Positions 1 to 10,180 are shown, counted from the stretch's first letter. The stretch: DNA of 60,163 bases from CAYVQE01 sp964633205 (GCA_964633205.1 CAZWFN010000021.1:1-60163); one strand, 5' to 3'. The notes: generated by a model not told the origin, from the letters alone. Numbers and translations are program-made.

Positions 1-2024
1 CCAACATCCCGCCGCACAACCTGCGCGAGGTGATCGACGCGGCCATCCTGGTCATCCGCCAGCCCGACTGCAGCATCGACGATCTGATGCGCATCATGCC
101 CGGGCCCGACTTTCCCACCGGTGGCCTGATCCACGGCATCGACGGCATCGCCCAGGCCTACCGCACCGGCCGCGGCGTGATGACGGTGCGCGGCAACGCC
201 ATCATCGACGTGCATCCCAAGACCGGCCGCGCGACCATCGTGATCGGCGAGATCCCCTACCAGGTCAACAAGGCCAAGCTGGTCGAACGGATCGCCAACC
301 TGGTGCGCGACAAGAAGATCCAGGGCATCAGCGATGTGCGCGACGAGAGCGACCGCGATGGCATGCGGGTGGTGGTCGAGCTGCGCAAGGACGCGGTGGC
401 CCAGGTGGTGCTCAACCAGCTGTTCAAGCACACGCCGCTGCAAAGCTCGTTCGGCGCCATCTTGCTGGCCATCGTCGGTGGCCAACCACGGCTGCTGAAC
501 CTCAAGGAGATGCTCGAGCACTACGTGGCCCACCGGCGCGAGGTCATCCGCCGCCGCTGCGTCTACGAGCTGGAGCAGGCCAAGGCCCGGGCCCACATCC
601 TGGAAGGGCTGCAGATCGCGCTCGACCACATCGATGAGGTGATCGCGATCATCCGTTCGTCCAAGGAGCCATCCACCGCGCGCGGGCGGCTGATCGATCG
701 GTTCGAGCTGAGCGAGAAGCAGGCCCAGGCCATCCTGGACATGCGCCTGCAGCGGTTGACCGGACTGGAACGCGACAAGATCGCCGAGGAGCTGGCCGCG
801 CTGCGCGTCGAGATCGAGCGGCTGACCGCCATCCTGGAGGACATCGAGAAGCTGATGGGCCTGGTGGTGGCCGAGCTCGAAGAGGTGCGCGACACCTACG
901 CCAACGAGCGGCGCACCGAGATCATCGGCATCAGCGAGGAGCTGTCGATCGAGGACCTGATCGCCGACGACGACCACGTGGTCACCATCACCCACGCCGG
1001 CTACATCAAGCGCAGCCCGTTGGCGCTCTACCGCCGGCAGCGCCGCGGCGGCAAGGGCCGCACCGGCATGAAGGCGCGCGACGAGGACTTCGTCGAGGAT
1101 GTATTCGTGGCCTCGGCCCACAGCGCGATCCTGGTCATCACCACCGGCGGCAAGGCCTATGCGCTCAAGGTCCACGAGGTGCCCGAGGCCGGTCCGGCGG
1201 CCAAGGGTACGCCGATCGTCAACCTGGTCAGCCTGTCGGCCGAGGAGGGCGTGGCCTCGATCGTACCGGTGCGCGCGTTCGAAAAGCAGCGCGAAGACTT
1301 CCTGGTCACGGTGACCCGCAAGGGCTTCGTCAAGAAGACCCCGCTCGACGCCTACGCCCACATCAAGGCCTCGGGCATCATCGCCATGGGGGTCGAGCAG
1401 GACGACCGCATCATCTCCTCGCGGCTGACCAACGGCCAGCAGGAGCTGATGATCAGCACCCGGCTGGGCATGTCGGTCCGTTTCCGCGAGCAGGACGTGC
1501 GCTCCATGGGCCGTACCGCGCGCGGGGTACGCGGGGTGCGGCTGCGCGAGGACGACGCGGTTGTGGCCATGGAGGTCGTCGATCCGGGGGCCACCATCCT
1601 GACGGTGACCGATCGCGGCTACGGCAAGCGCACCGAGCTCGACGAGTACCGGCTGACGGCCCGCGGCGGGCTGGGGGTCAAGACCTGCCGGGTGACCGAG
1701 CGCAACGGCCCGCTGGTCGGCTGCATGCAGGTCAGCGCCGACGACGATCTGATGCTGGTGACCAACGGCGGCATGGTCATCCGGATGGAGGTCAAGGACA
1801 TCTCGTTGATGGGCCGCGACACCCAGGGGGTGCGCTTGATCGACGTCAAGGAGGGCGAGCGGGTGGTGGGCCTGGCCCGGTTGATGGAGCGCGAGGACGA
1901 GGTGATCGAGGCCCTGGCCGGGGGCGAAGCCGCGTCAGAGACGCCGGCGGAAGACCCGCCGGCCGAACAGACCGAACAGACCGAACAGGCCGAACAGGAG
2001 GACGAACAGGAGGACGAGTCGTGA
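1..2024 (+). CDS. gyrA: DNA gyrase subunit A, C-terminal part (5' end outside window)
   Basis: Gyrase subunit A cuts and rejoins DNA in the A2B2 gyrase that introduces negative supercoils. The reading frame is open from base 3 at the window edge, so the catalytic-tyrosine region is missing. The visible part starts in the tower/coiled-coil region (NIPPHNLREVIDAA, then PGPDFPTGG), runs through the long coiled coil and into the C-terminal beta-pinwheel. The GyrA box QRRGGKG is present near base 1038, which separates gyrase from ParC. The last 45 or so residues are an acidic Glu/Gln/Asp-rich tail with repeated TEQ units; such tails tune supercoiling activity in some GyrA proteins. The stop overlaps the GTG start of the next gene. 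Identification is secure; only the upstream extent is unknown. Confidence 0.97.
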   Translation, partial: NIPPHNLREVIDAAILVIRQPDCSIDDLMRIMPGPDFPTGGLIHGIDGIAQAYRTGRGVMTVRGNAIIDVHPKTGRATIVIGEIPYQVNKAKLVERIANLVRDKKIQGISDVRDESDRDGMRVVVELRKDAVAQVVLNQLFKHTPLQSSFGAILLAIVGGQPRLLNLKEMLEHYVAHRREVIRRRCVYELEQAKARAHILEGLQIALDHIDEVIAIIRSSKEPSTARGRLIDRFELSEKQAQAILDMRLQRLTGLERDKIAEELAALRVEIERLTAILEDIEKLMGLVVAELEEVRDTYANERRTEIIGISEELSIEDLIADDDHVVTITHAGYIKRSPLALYRRQRRGGKGRTGMKARDEDFVEDVFVASAHSAILVITTGGKAYALKVHEVPEAGPAAKGTPIVNLVSLSAEEGVASIVPVRAFEKQREDFLVTVTRKGFVKKTPLDAYAHIKASGIIAMGVEQDDRIISSRLTNGQQELMISTRLGMSVRFREQDVRSMGRTARGVRGVRLREDDAVVAMEVVDPGATILTVTDRGYGKRTELDEYRLTARGGLGVKTCRVTERNGPLVGCMQVSADDDLMLVTNGGMVIRMEVKDISLMGRDTQGVRLIDVKEGERVVGLARLMEREDEVIEALAGGEAASETPAEDPPAEQTEQTEQAEQEDEQEDES

Positions 2025-3085
2025 GATGCAGCCGTTGGCCCGGCGTGTTGTGCGCGCTGGCGTTGGTGCCGGGCTGCTGGTCCGATCCGGTCGAGCGGCG
2101 TTTCGACAAGGGCCAGAAGTTGATGTTCGAAAACCGGCACGAGGATGCGGAGAGCCACTTCCTGGCCTTCGCCCGCGACATGGTCGACTCCCAACGGGCG
2201 GACGCCCGCCGCTGGCGCGCCCGGGCCCTGTACCAGGCCGGGCGCATCGATCACCTCTACCTGGATCAACCGCGGCGCGCCGTCCAGCGGCTGCGTCAGG
2301 CGCTGAAGCTGCTGCCCGAGGGCCCGTTCGCCTTCGATGCCCGGCGCGAGATCGCGGAAATCTATTACGACCGCTTGATGGACTACCGGACCGCGGCGCT
2401 GGAGTACGAGCGGCTGGTCCACGAGTTCGCCGAGCGCGACGGGATAGACGGCTACCAGTACCGGGTGGCCCAGAGCTACTTCCTGGTGCGCGACTTCGAC
2501 CAGGCGCGCACCGAGGCCCGGATGCTGCTGGACAAGTGGCCCCAGGGCCGCTTTGCCGCCGAGGCGCGGTTGCTGATCGCCAACTCCTACTACCTGGAGC
2601 AACGCCTGGACGAGGCGGTCGCGGCGCACCAGGCCCTGTTGGACTCCGGACCCGATGTGCCGCTGCGGGCCCGCAGCTTGTTCGAGCTGGGCATCTGCTA
2701 CCAGGATCTGGGACAGATGCAAAAGGCCGAGGAGGCCTACCTGGCCGCGCTCAAGGATCACCCGCGACCCGACCTGGTCCAGGGCCAGCTCTCGGCGCTG
2801 CGGGAGCGCATGACCCAGGAGGATGAAAAGGCCAAGCCCCTGTCGTACGCCACCGCCCACGGGGCTGCCCGCGGCCGCGGAGCCGCGGCCGAGCCCAAGC
2901 CTGTGTCCAAGTCGGCACCGAAACCGAAATCAGCCCCTGAGGCCGAATCCGCGTCCGCCCCCGCGGCAGGTGCCGACCCGGCGGCCGCGGGTCGCCAGGA
3001 CGCCTACAAGCCGGGGGCCAAAGAACCGCCCACCCGCCCCACCGCTGCGGCCGAGCCGGCCGCCGAAGGGGACAAGTCCAAGTGA
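2021..3085 (+). CDS. TPR-repeat lipoprotein
   Basis: 354 residues, starting at a GTG that overlaps the gyrA stop (GTGA), so it is probably translationally coupled. The N-terminus is a lipoprotein signal peptide ending in LVPGC, which places Cys19 at the cleavage site. Residues about 25-265 form repeated helical pairs of TPR type (for example AEIYYDRLMDYRTAALEYERL and FELGICYQDLGQMQKAEEAY-like units), resembling YfgC/BamD-like tetratricopeptide scaffolds. The C-terminal 85 residues are a low-complexity Ala/Pro/Lys/Glu tail, probably disordered. A role as an envelope protein-interaction scaffold is likely, but the exact partner cannot be read from sequence. Its position between gyrA and the F0 genes gives no functional clue. 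Confidence 0.8.
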   Translation: MRCSRWPGVLCALALVPGCWSDPVERRFDKGQKLMFENRHEDAESHFLAFARDMVDSQRADARRWRARALYQAGRIDHLYLDQPRRAVQRLRQALKLLPEGPFAFDARREIAEIYYDRLMDYRTAALEYERLVHEFAERDGIDGYQYRVAQSYFLVRDFDQARTEARMLLDKWPQGRFAAEARLLIANSYYLEQRLDEAVAAHQALLDSGPDVPLRARSLFELGICYQDLGQMQKAEEAYLAALKDHPRPDLVQGQLSALRERMTQEDEKAKPLSYATAHGAARGRGAAAEPKPVSKSAPKPKSAPEAESASAPAAGADPAAAGRQDAYKPGAKEPPTRPTAAAEPAAEGDKSK

Positions 3086-3114
3086 TCTCCGGGGGATAGC
3101 CGGACACAAAAAGG

Positions 3115-3143
3115 TTGATTCTGGGCGGCGACTGGGATATGAC
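3115..3143 (+). promoter_or_regulatory. Candidate promoter of the F0 ATP synthase operon
   Basis: TTGATT at 3115-3120 and TATGAC at 3138-3143 are separated by exactly 17 bp, giving a good sigma-70-type match just upstream of the first F0 gene. A transcript would begin near 3150, before the Shine-Dalgarno GGGAGG at 3155-3160 and the GTG at 3166. This arrangement is one reason for preferring the GTG at 3166 over the ATG at 3139. Inferred from sequence only. Confidence 0.45.
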
Positions 3144-3165
3144 CCGGGGGGCGTGGGAGGCCGAT

Positions 3166-3417
3166 GTGGCCAAGTTGCCCTCTGCGCTGCGCCAGGTGGC
3201 GCCGTATCTGAACCTGGGCGGCGTTCTGGCTGGATGTATCGTCATCGGTGCGCTCTTTGGGCATTGGTTGGACGAGAAGCTGGGAACCGAGCCCTGGTTC
3301 TTGTTGGGCGGTTCCCTGTTCGGCATCGCGTCCGGTTTCTATCACTTCTTCAAAGTGGTGCTGCGAAAACCGGATCGCGATGAGACGGGCGATTCGAAAA
3401 ACGATCGAGGTGGTTGA
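3166..3417 (+). CDS. atpZ: AtpZ/AtpQ-like F0 accessory membrane protein
   Basis: A small two-helix membrane protein of the AtpZ family, which precedes atpI/atpB in many bacterial F0 operons and is linked to Mg2+/Ca2+ supply or assembly of the ATP synthase. With the GTG at 3166 it has 83 residues. It shows two hydrophobic segments (around LGGVLAGCIVIGALFGHWLD and LLGGSLFGIASGFYHFF) joined by a GTEPW loop, the classic AtpZ signature G-x-WLD-x-x-x-GTxP. GTG 3166 has GGGAGG five bases upstream; in-frame alternatives are ATG 3139 and TTG 3115. Its stop overlaps the start region of the next gene by a few bases, as expected of an operon. Confidence 0.75.
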   Translation: MAKLPSALRQVAPYLNLGGVLAGCIVIGALFGHWLDEKLGTEPWFLLGGSLFGIASGFYHFFKVVLRKPDRDETGDSKNDRGG

Positions 3418-3847
3418 GCGAGTGGTCGATCCGGATCGAAACCAGGGCGACGCAGGACCGGGCTGCGGTACGCTGGTGGGCATGCTGGTGGTGTTGGCCG
3501 CCGGCGCCGCCGTGCTGGCCGCCCTGGTGCCCGCCTGGCATGCTGGCGATTCGGCCACCTGGCAACTCGGCGCGCTGATCGGTTTCTCTCTGTCCGGGCT
3601 GATGGGCCTGAGCAGCCTGTGGGCGGTGCGCCGGGCCATGCGCGCCAGCGGCCAGGGCGCTTTCGTGCGGGCGGTCTTCGGCAGCATGTTGCTGCGGCTG
3701 GTGCTGGCCGGGCTGTTCGTGGGCCTGGTGCTCGGCTTCGGCTGGCTGGACGCCGCCGGCTTCGTGGGCGGATTGTTCGCCGGCCTGTTGGTCTTCCAGG
3801 GCATCGAGATCGGTAGCGTGGTGGCAGCGGCCCGGCGGGCCGGCTGA
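3410..3847 (+). CDS. AtpI-like F0 membrane protein
   Basis: About 145 residues with four hydrophobic segments (MLVVLAAGAAVLAALVPAW, then GALIGFSLSGLMGL, LLRLVLAGLFVGLVLGF and AGFVGGLFAGLLVF). It sits directly between the AtpZ-like gene and atpB, where AtpI or ATP synthase subunit I is found; AtpI acts as a chaperone for assembly of the c-ring. Sequence conservation of this family is low, so the call rests mainly on topology and position. The start is uncertain: GTG 3410, GTG 3422 and ATG 3380 are all in frame, and the first overlaps the end of the upstream gene. It ends 24 bases before atpB. Confidence 0.6.
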   Translation: MVERVVDPDRNQGDAGPGCGTLVGMLVVLAAGAAVLAALVPAWHAGDSATWQLGALIGFSLSGLMGLSSLWAVRRAMRASGQGAFVRAVFGSMLLRLVLAGLFVGLVLGFGWLDAAGFVGGLFAGLLVFQGIEIGSVVAAARRAG

Positions 3848-3871
3848 CCGGCGCAGAAGGAGCAGAGGATC

Positions 3872-4702
3872 ATGTACGCTTTGGCGGCTGAGGCGACCGG
3901 CGATATGGGCAAGGCGGTCGGCCACATGATCATGCACCACATCACCGACAGCAACCAGCTGGATCTGGGGTTCGTCACCGTGGATTTGCCCCAGGTGCCC
4001 ACCTTCGAGGTGGCTGGCATCCCGATCGACCTGTCGCTGTCCAAGACCGTGGTGTTCATGCTGCTGGCCGGGGTGATGCTGTTTCTGATGGCCCTGGTGG
4101 TCCGCCGCAAGGCTGCGTTGGTGCCCAGCGGCCTGACCAACTTCGTCGAGGCCTTCGTGCTGTTCGTGCGCGACGACATCGCCACCGAGACCATGGGCAA
4201 AGGCGCTGCCAGCAAGTACACGCCCTATCTCTGTACGACTTTTTTCTTCATCCTGACCTGCAACCTGCTGGGCCTGATCCCGCTGGGCGCGAGCGCCACC
4301 GGCAACGTCAACGTCACCGCGGGTCTGGCCGCGGTGGCCTTCTTCACCATCCAGTTCGCCGGCATCCGCAAGCTGGGCTTGGGCGGCTGGCTGGGCCACC
4401 TGCTGCCGCCTGGTGTGCCCTGGTGGCTGGCGCCGGTGATGATCGTGGTCGAGCTGCTGGGCATGTTCGCCAAACCCTTCGCCCTGTGCATTCGTCTGTT
4501 CGCCAATATGGTGGCCGGCCACGTGGTCATCCTGAGCCTGATCGGGCTGTTCTTCATCCTGGGCTGGGCCATCGCCCCGGTCACGGCCGGCTTCGCGCTG
4601 TTCATGTACGTGCTCGAAATATTCGTGTCTTTGATCCAGGCCTACGTCTTCACCATGCTGACCTCGCTGTTCATCGGCTTGTTGGTACACGGGGAACACT
4701 GA
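3872..4702 (+). CDS. atpB: F0F1 ATP synthase subunit a
   Basis: 276-residue membrane subunit that forms the proton half-channels against the c-ring. The invariant stator arginine is seen at residue 208 in LCIRLFANMVAGH, and the last two helices carry the family pattern ending LIQAYVFTMLTSLFIGL. The N-terminal 60 residues (HHITDSNQLDLGF...) are the typical periplasm-facing extension. A Shine-Dalgarno AGAAGGAG lies just before ATG 3872. Located between the AtpI-like gene and atpE as in standard F0 operons. Confidence 0.96.
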   Translation: MYALAAEATGDMGKAVGHMIMHHITDSNQLDLGFVTVDLPQVPTFEVAGIPIDLSLSKTVVFMLLAGVMLFLMALVVRRKAALVPSGLTNFVEAFVLFVRDDIATETMGKGAASKYTPYLCTTFFFILTCNLLGLIPLGASATGNVNVTAGLAAVAFFTIQFAGIRKLGLGGWLGHLLPPGVPWWLAPVMIVVELLGMFAKPFALCIRLFANMVAGHVVILSLIGLFFILGWAIAPVTAGFALFMYVLEIFVSLIQAYVFTMLTSLFIGLLVHGEH

Positions 4703-4757
4703 GTCGCAGTCACGAGTATCAAACTTGAATCGCTGAAAGGAAGAGGAGGCGACACCA

Positions 4758-4979
4758 ATGGAAGGGCTTGCTTACCTGGCGGCTGGAATCGGTGCGGGGC
4801 TGGCGGTCATCGGCGGTGGTTACGGTATCGGCCAGCTGGCCCGCGGTGCCATGGAGGGCACCGCGCGGCAACCGTCGGCGGCGAACGACATCCGGACCTC
4901 GATGATCATCGCGGCCGCCCTGATCGAGGGCGTCACCCTGTTCGCCGAGGTCGTCTGTATCCTGCTGGCGTTCAAGTAG
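4758..4979 (+). CDS. atpE: F0F1 ATP synthase subunit c
   Basis: 73-residue helical hairpin forming the rotor ring. Helix 1 is glycine-rich (GAGLAVIGGGYGIGQLARG), the polar loop has the conserved RQP (residues 37-39), and helix 2 carries the ion-binding carboxylate Glu57 in LIEGVTLF. Gln26 is present in helix 1, but the Ser after the Glu that is typical of Na+-binding rings is Gly58, so proton specificity is more likely. Glu64, one to two turns further along helix 2, is a second buried acidic residue and is unusual. ATG 4758 is preceded by GGAAGAGGAGG-like sequence. Confidence 0.95.
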   Translation: MEGLAYLAAGIGAGLAVIGGGYGIGQLARGAMEGTARQPSAANDIRTSMIIAAALIEGVTLFAEVVCILLAFK

Positions 4980-5058
4980 TCGGCGAACGATCGATTTGGC
5001 CCGCGCCCGAGTGCGTCGGGCGCGGCCTTGAACGCGGCAACGACAAGGGAGGTCGACC

Positions 5059-5619
5059 ATGGTCGACTCGATCACCCTGGGCCGGCTCCTGCTCTCTTCC
5101 GGCGCTGAGAGTGATGGTGGCCTGATCAGCATGCACGCCGGGACCATCCTGTGGACCATCTTCATCTTCGTCATCTTGCTGATCGTGCTCGGGAAGTTCG
5201 CCTGGAAGCCCATCATCAAGGCGTTGAAGCAACGCGAGGAGCGCATCCGCGAGTCGCTGGAGAAGGCCGACAAGGTGGCGGCCGATTCCGAAAAGGCCAT
5301 GGCCGAGCAGAAGGCGGAGCTCGAGAAGCAGCGCCGCGAGATGACCGAGGCCATGCAGCGCACCCGCGAGGAGGCCGAAAAGAGCGCCCAGGAGCTGCTG
5401 AGCAAGGCCAAGCAGGAAGCGGCCGACACCGCCGAGCAGGCCCGCCGGCGGGTCGAGGAGGAGCGCAAGCGGGCGGTCGAGCAGATCCGGGCCGAGGCGG
5501 TGGACATCGCCCTGCAGGCGGCTTCCCATCTGCTCGAGCGCACGCTGGACTCCAATGATCACCGCAAGATCGTAGACGAGTACCTGGCCGAGCTGCCCGA
5601 CAACCTGCAACGACACTGA
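5059..5619 (+). CDS. atpF: F0F1 ATP synthase subunit b
   Basis: 186-residue peripheral-stalk subunit: a short polar N-terminus, one transmembrane helix (TILWTIFIFVILLIVLGKF, about residues 32-50), then a long charged coiled coil rich in Glu, Lys and Ala to the end. Motif FAWKPIIKAL directly after the membrane helix is typical of bacterial subunit b. Strong Shine-Dalgarno AAGGGAGG precedes ATG 5059. Only one b-type gene is present, with no b-prime. The F1 genes (atpHAGDC) do not follow; instead a terminator closes the operon 24 bases downstream. Confidence 0.93.
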   Translation: MVDSITLGRLLLSSGAESDGGLISMHAGTILWTIFIFVILLIVLGKFAWKPIIKALKQREERIRESLEKADKVAADSEKAMAEQKAELEKQRREMTEAMQRTREEAEKSAQELLSKAKQEAADTAEQARRRVEEERKRAVEQIRAEAVDIALQAASHLLERTLDSNDHRKIVDEYLAELPDNLQRH

Positions 5620-5642
5620 ACAAGGCAGCTCGCCGGATTGGA

Positions 5643-5669
5643 CCCCGCCCCTACCGGGCGGGGTTTTTT
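5643..5669 (+). terminator. Rho-independent terminator after atpF
   Basis: A perfect 8-bp GC stem (5643-5650 pairing with 5656-5663), a 5-nt loop CTACC, and a run of six T residues at 5664-5669. This is a textbook intrinsic terminator and marks the end of the F0 operon. Confidence 0.92.
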
Positions 5670-5704
5670 GTTGGGCGCTGCGCTTCTCGGTGGCAAGGGA
5701 CATG

Positions 5705-6637
5705 ATGCGGCTGGCGGCGATGGACGTGGGCACCAACTCGGTGCTGCTGTTGGTGGCGGAGGTGGCCGCGGGCGGGCGACTGCAGCCGATCGAGGACCGT
5801 GCGCTGGTCTCCCGGCTGGGCCAGGGGCTGGTGCCCGGCGGCCGGCTGCGACCGGAGGCGGCCGATCGCACCGCGGCCACCATCGCCGATCTGGCCGCCC
5901 GGGCCCGCCAGCTGGGCGCCGACGAAATCCGGGCGCTGGGCACCATGGGCCTGCGGCTGGCGGCCGACGCCGACGCCTTCATCGAGCGCATCGCGCACGA
6001 CTGTGGTGTGGCCATCCGGGTGATCTCCGGCGACGAGGAGGCCCGATTGACCTACCGCGGCGCGCAGCACCAGCTGCCGGCCGGCAGCGAGCGCCTGGTG
6101 GTCTGCGACGTGGGCGGCGGCAGCACCGAGGTGATCAGCGGCCGGGCGGCGCGCATCGAGCAGCGCCGCAGCCTGGAGCTGGGAGCGGTCGGGCTGACCG
6201 AGCGCTTTTTGCTCCACGACCCGATCGCGCCCCCGGAGCTGGCCGCCCTGCGCCGCCACCTGGCCGCGCAGCTGGCAGCGGAGCTCGACGCGCCGGCGCG
6301 GCCGTTCGAGCTGGTGGCGGTCGGCGGTACGGCCACCAGCCTGGCCGCGATGCACCACCGGCTGGAGCGCTACGACGCCGAGCGGGTCCACGGCACCCGC
6401 CTGTCTCGCCGCTGGCTGGCCGAACAGTTGGCCGAGCTCGTCCGGCTGGACGAGCCGGCGCGGGCCCGCATCCGCGGCCTGGAGCCGGGACGGGCCGACA
6501 TCATCCCGGCCGGAACCACCATCCTGTTGGCTCTGCTCGAACGGCTGGGCGCGGCCAGCCTGCTGATCAGCGATCATGGCCTGCGCCACGGCCTGTTGCT
6601 CGAGGCAGTCCGGAATCTCCCGCCACTCGACTGCTGA
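5705..6637 (+). CDS. Ppx/GppA family exopolyphosphatase / ppGpp phosphohydrolase
   Basis: 310 residues, the length of the two-lobed actin-like core without the C-terminal HD-like domain of E. coli Ppx. Family motifs occur in order: DVGTNSV (phosphate-binding loop near the N-terminus), SGDEEARLTYRG, VCDVGGGSTEVI, VGGTATSLAAM, and ADIIPAGTTI. It hydrolyses inorganic polyphosphate or pppGpp in the cytoplasm; sequence does not tell which. ATG 5705 is preferred because AAGGG lies five bases upstream; ATG 5702 and GTG 5690 are in-frame alternatives. It follows the F0 terminator and starts a long plus-strand run. Confidence 0.88.
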   Translation: MRLAAMDVGTNSVLLLVAEVAAGGRLQPIEDRALVSRLGQGLVPGGRLRPEAADRTAATIADLAARARQLGADEIRALGTMGLRLAADADAFIERIAHDCGVAIRVISGDEEARLTYRGAQHQLPAGSERLVVCDVGGGSTEVISGRAARIEQRRSLELGAVGLTERFLLHDPIAPPELAALRRHLAAQLAAELDAPARPFELVAVGGTATSLAAMHHRLERYDAERVHGTRLSRRWLAEQLAELVRLDEPARARIRGLEPGRADIIPAGTTILLALLERLGAASLLISDHGLRHGLLLEAVRNLPPLDC

Positions 6638-6644
6638 TGCGCGC

Positions 6645-6673
6645 TTGCCGAACAGCGGTCCGGCGGCTATGAT
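6645..6673 (+). promoter_or_regulatory. Promoter giving a nearly leaderless mRNA for the LD-carboxypeptidase gene
   Basis: TTGCCG (6645-6650) and TATGAT (6668-6673) are separated by 17 bp. The ATG at 6683 lies only nine bases after the -10 element and no Shine-Dalgarno sequence is visible, so transcription would begin within a few bases of the start codon. Inferred from sequence. Confidence 0.5.
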
Positions 6674-6682
6674 TCGTCCTGC

Positions 6683-7609
6683 ATGCGTTCCGCCCGCGTC
6701 AAACCCGCGCAGGCCCTGCGCGCTGGAGATCGCATCCGGTTGGTGGCTCCGGCCAGCCCCTTTCCCCGGGATCAGTTCCGCGCCGGGCTGGAGCAGGTGC
6801 GCCGGATGGACTTCGAGCCGATCTGGGATCCGGTCGAACACAGCCGTACCGGTTTTCTGGCTGGATCGGATGCATCCCGGGCCGCCCGACTGCAGCGGGC
6901 CCTGGTCGAGCCCGAGACCCAGGCGGTCTGGAGCATCCGCGGCGGCTACGGCACAGCCCGGCTGCTGCGCCTGCTCGACCTGGATGCCTGCCGCCGTCGC
7001 GCCAAGCCCGTGATCGGCTTTTCCGACATCACCGCCCTGCTGGTCAACCTGGCACGACCCGGCGGCTTGGTAGGCATCCACGGACCGGTGATCACCCAGC
7101 TGGGGCTGCTGCCCAAGTCCAACCGGCGCTGGTTGGGCCGGCTGCTGCGCGGTGCCGCCGGCGGCGACCGGCTGCCGCTGGGTCGGCTGCGCATGCTGGT
7201 ACCGGGCCGGGCCGAGGGCCGCCTGCTGGGCGGCAACCTGGCCGTGCTGACCAGCCTGGTGGGCACGGCCTACATGCCCGATCTGCGCGGAGCCATTCTG
7301 TTCATCGAAGAGGTGGGCGAGTCGGCCTACCGGCTCGATCGGTCGTGGGGCCAGCTGGCCATGAGCGGCGCACTCGACGGCGTCGCCGGGGTGGTGCTGG
7401 GACAGCTGACCCGCTGCGCGCCGGCGGGCCGCAGTCGCTGGTCTGCGCGCACGGTGCTCGAGCGGGCGGTGGCCAGCCTCGGCCGGCCGGCGGTCAGCGG
7501 CGCGGCCTTCGGCCACGGCTCGCGCAACGCCGCGCTGCCGGTGGGCAGCCGCGCCCGGTTGGACGCCGACCGCCGCTCGCTGCGCTTGCTCGACCAGCCG
7601 GTGGAATAG
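6683..7609 (+). CDS. Murein LD-carboxypeptidase (peptidase family S66)
   Basis: 308 residues. S66 enzymes such as LdcA remove the terminal D-alanine from the tetrapeptide of recycled murein, giving a tripeptide. Visible motifs: RGGYG, the nucleophile Ser114 in GFSDITALL, the LGGNL segment, the catalytic-Glu region FIEEVGE with YRLDR after it, and the catalytic-His region AFGHGSRN near the C-terminus. All three catalytic elements are in place. No signal peptide, in keeping with a cytoplasmic recycling role. Eleven bases separate it from the beta-lactamase-like gene, followed by mpl, which uses exactly the tripeptide this enzyme makes. Confidence 0.88.
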   Translation: MRSARVKPAQALRAGDRIRLVAPASPFPRDQFRAGLEQVRRMDFEPIWDPVEHSRTGFLAGSDASRAARLQRALVEPETQAVWSIRGGYGTARLLRLLDLDACRRRAKPVIGFSDITALLVNLARPGGLVGIHGPVITQLGLLPKSNRRWLGRLLRGAAGGDRLPLGRLRMLVPGRAEGRLLGGNLAVLTSLVGTAYMPDLRGAILFIEEVGESAYRLDRSWGQLAMSGALDGVAGVVLGQLTRCAPAGRSRWSARTVLERAVASLGRPAVSGAAFGHGSRNAALPVGSRARLDADRRSLRLLDQPVE

Positions 7610-7619
7610 CGGCCGGACC

Positions 7620-8740
7620 ATGGCTGAGCTCGCCGGACTGGCTCCGTTGCTGGATTCCGCCGTGTCCCTGGGAATCTTCTCGGGAGGGGTGCTGTTGGTC
7701 CAGCGCGGCCATAGCCGGCTGCACCTGTCCTGCCACGGGCGCACCGCCTGGCGCGGGGGCACGTCCGTAACGCCCGCTACCTGCTTCGACCTGGCGTCGT
7801 TGACCAAGGTGCTGGCCACCTCCGGGCTGGCGCTGCTGGCGGCCGAGCGGGGCGAGATCGACCTCGACGCGCCGCTGGCCGGAAAGTTGCCCGTCCTCGG
7901 CAGTGGACCCTGGCGCCGCATCACGCCGCGCCACCTGCTCGAGCACTCCAGCGGGCTGGCCGCCTGGCGCGGCTATCACGCCGAGCTGGCCGCCTTTGCC
8001 GGCGGTGCCTGGGTGGCCCGCCGCGCCGGTCGCGACGCCGTCCGCCGGATGGTGGCCGCCGAGCGTCCGGCCGCGCCGCCGGGACGCCAAAGCCGATACT
8101 CTGACCTGGGCTTCATCCTGCTCGACTGGCTGCTCGAGCGCGCCGGAGGGGCCGGCCTGGATCGCCTGTTCCAGCGGCGGCTGGCCCGGCCGCTGGAGCT
8201 GGCCGATCTGTTCTTCATCGACCTGAAAGCGCCGGCGCGGGCGGCCGCCGCCCGCCGCGGCCGCAGCTTCGCCGCCACCGAACGCTGCGGCTGGCGCGGC
8301 CGGGTGCTGTGCGGCGAGGTCCACGACGACAACACCTATGCCATGGGCGGTGTCAGCGGCCACGCCGGGCTGTTCGGCACGGCGGAGGCGGTGGGCCGCT
8401 TGGCGGCCTTCTGGCTCGATGGCTGGCAAGGACGGCCCGGCCCCTTGGCGCCGGATTGGGTACGCCGCTTCTGGACCCGGTCGGCGGTGGCCGGCTCGGA
8501 CCGCCGGTTGGGCTTCGACGGCCGGGCGGCGACCGGATCGCAGGCCGGCGAACGGATGGGCCCGCACAGCGTGGGCCACCTGGGCTTTACCGGCACCTCG
8601 CTGTGGATCGATCCGGACCGGGCCCTGATCGCGGTGCTGCTGACCAACCGGGTGCATCCGCGGCGCGGGGATGAACGCATCCGCGATTTCCGGCCGCGGC
8701 TGCACGCTGCTCTGGTCGCTGCGAGCGACGAGGAGGCGCG

Positions 8741-8744
<4 letters not shown>
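7620..8744 (+). CDS. Serine hydrolase of the beta-lactamase/penicillin-binding class C family
   Basis: 374 residues. The SxxK motif is SLTK (Ser60, Lys63), the second motif is YSD in RYSDLGFILLDWLL, and a C-terminal LGFTGTSLWIDP segment matches the HTG-type third motif of esterase/DD-peptidase-like members. No signal peptide is seen, so a cytoplasmic substrate is likely. The position between an LD-carboxypeptidase and mpl suggests action on a murein fragment or D-amino acid peptide; a general esterase is the alternative. It ends in an ATGA overlap with mpl. Confidence 0.82.
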
Positions 8745-10141
<1,397 letters not shown>

Positions 10142-10180
10142 GGCGATCGGCCGCGGGCCGAGCACGGGAGCCGAACGGCG

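Noticed and set aside
4758..4979. Na+-coupled rotor ring
   Set aside because: Gln26 and Glu57 fit, but the Ser after Glu and the Tyr of Na+ sites are replaced by Gly and Phe.
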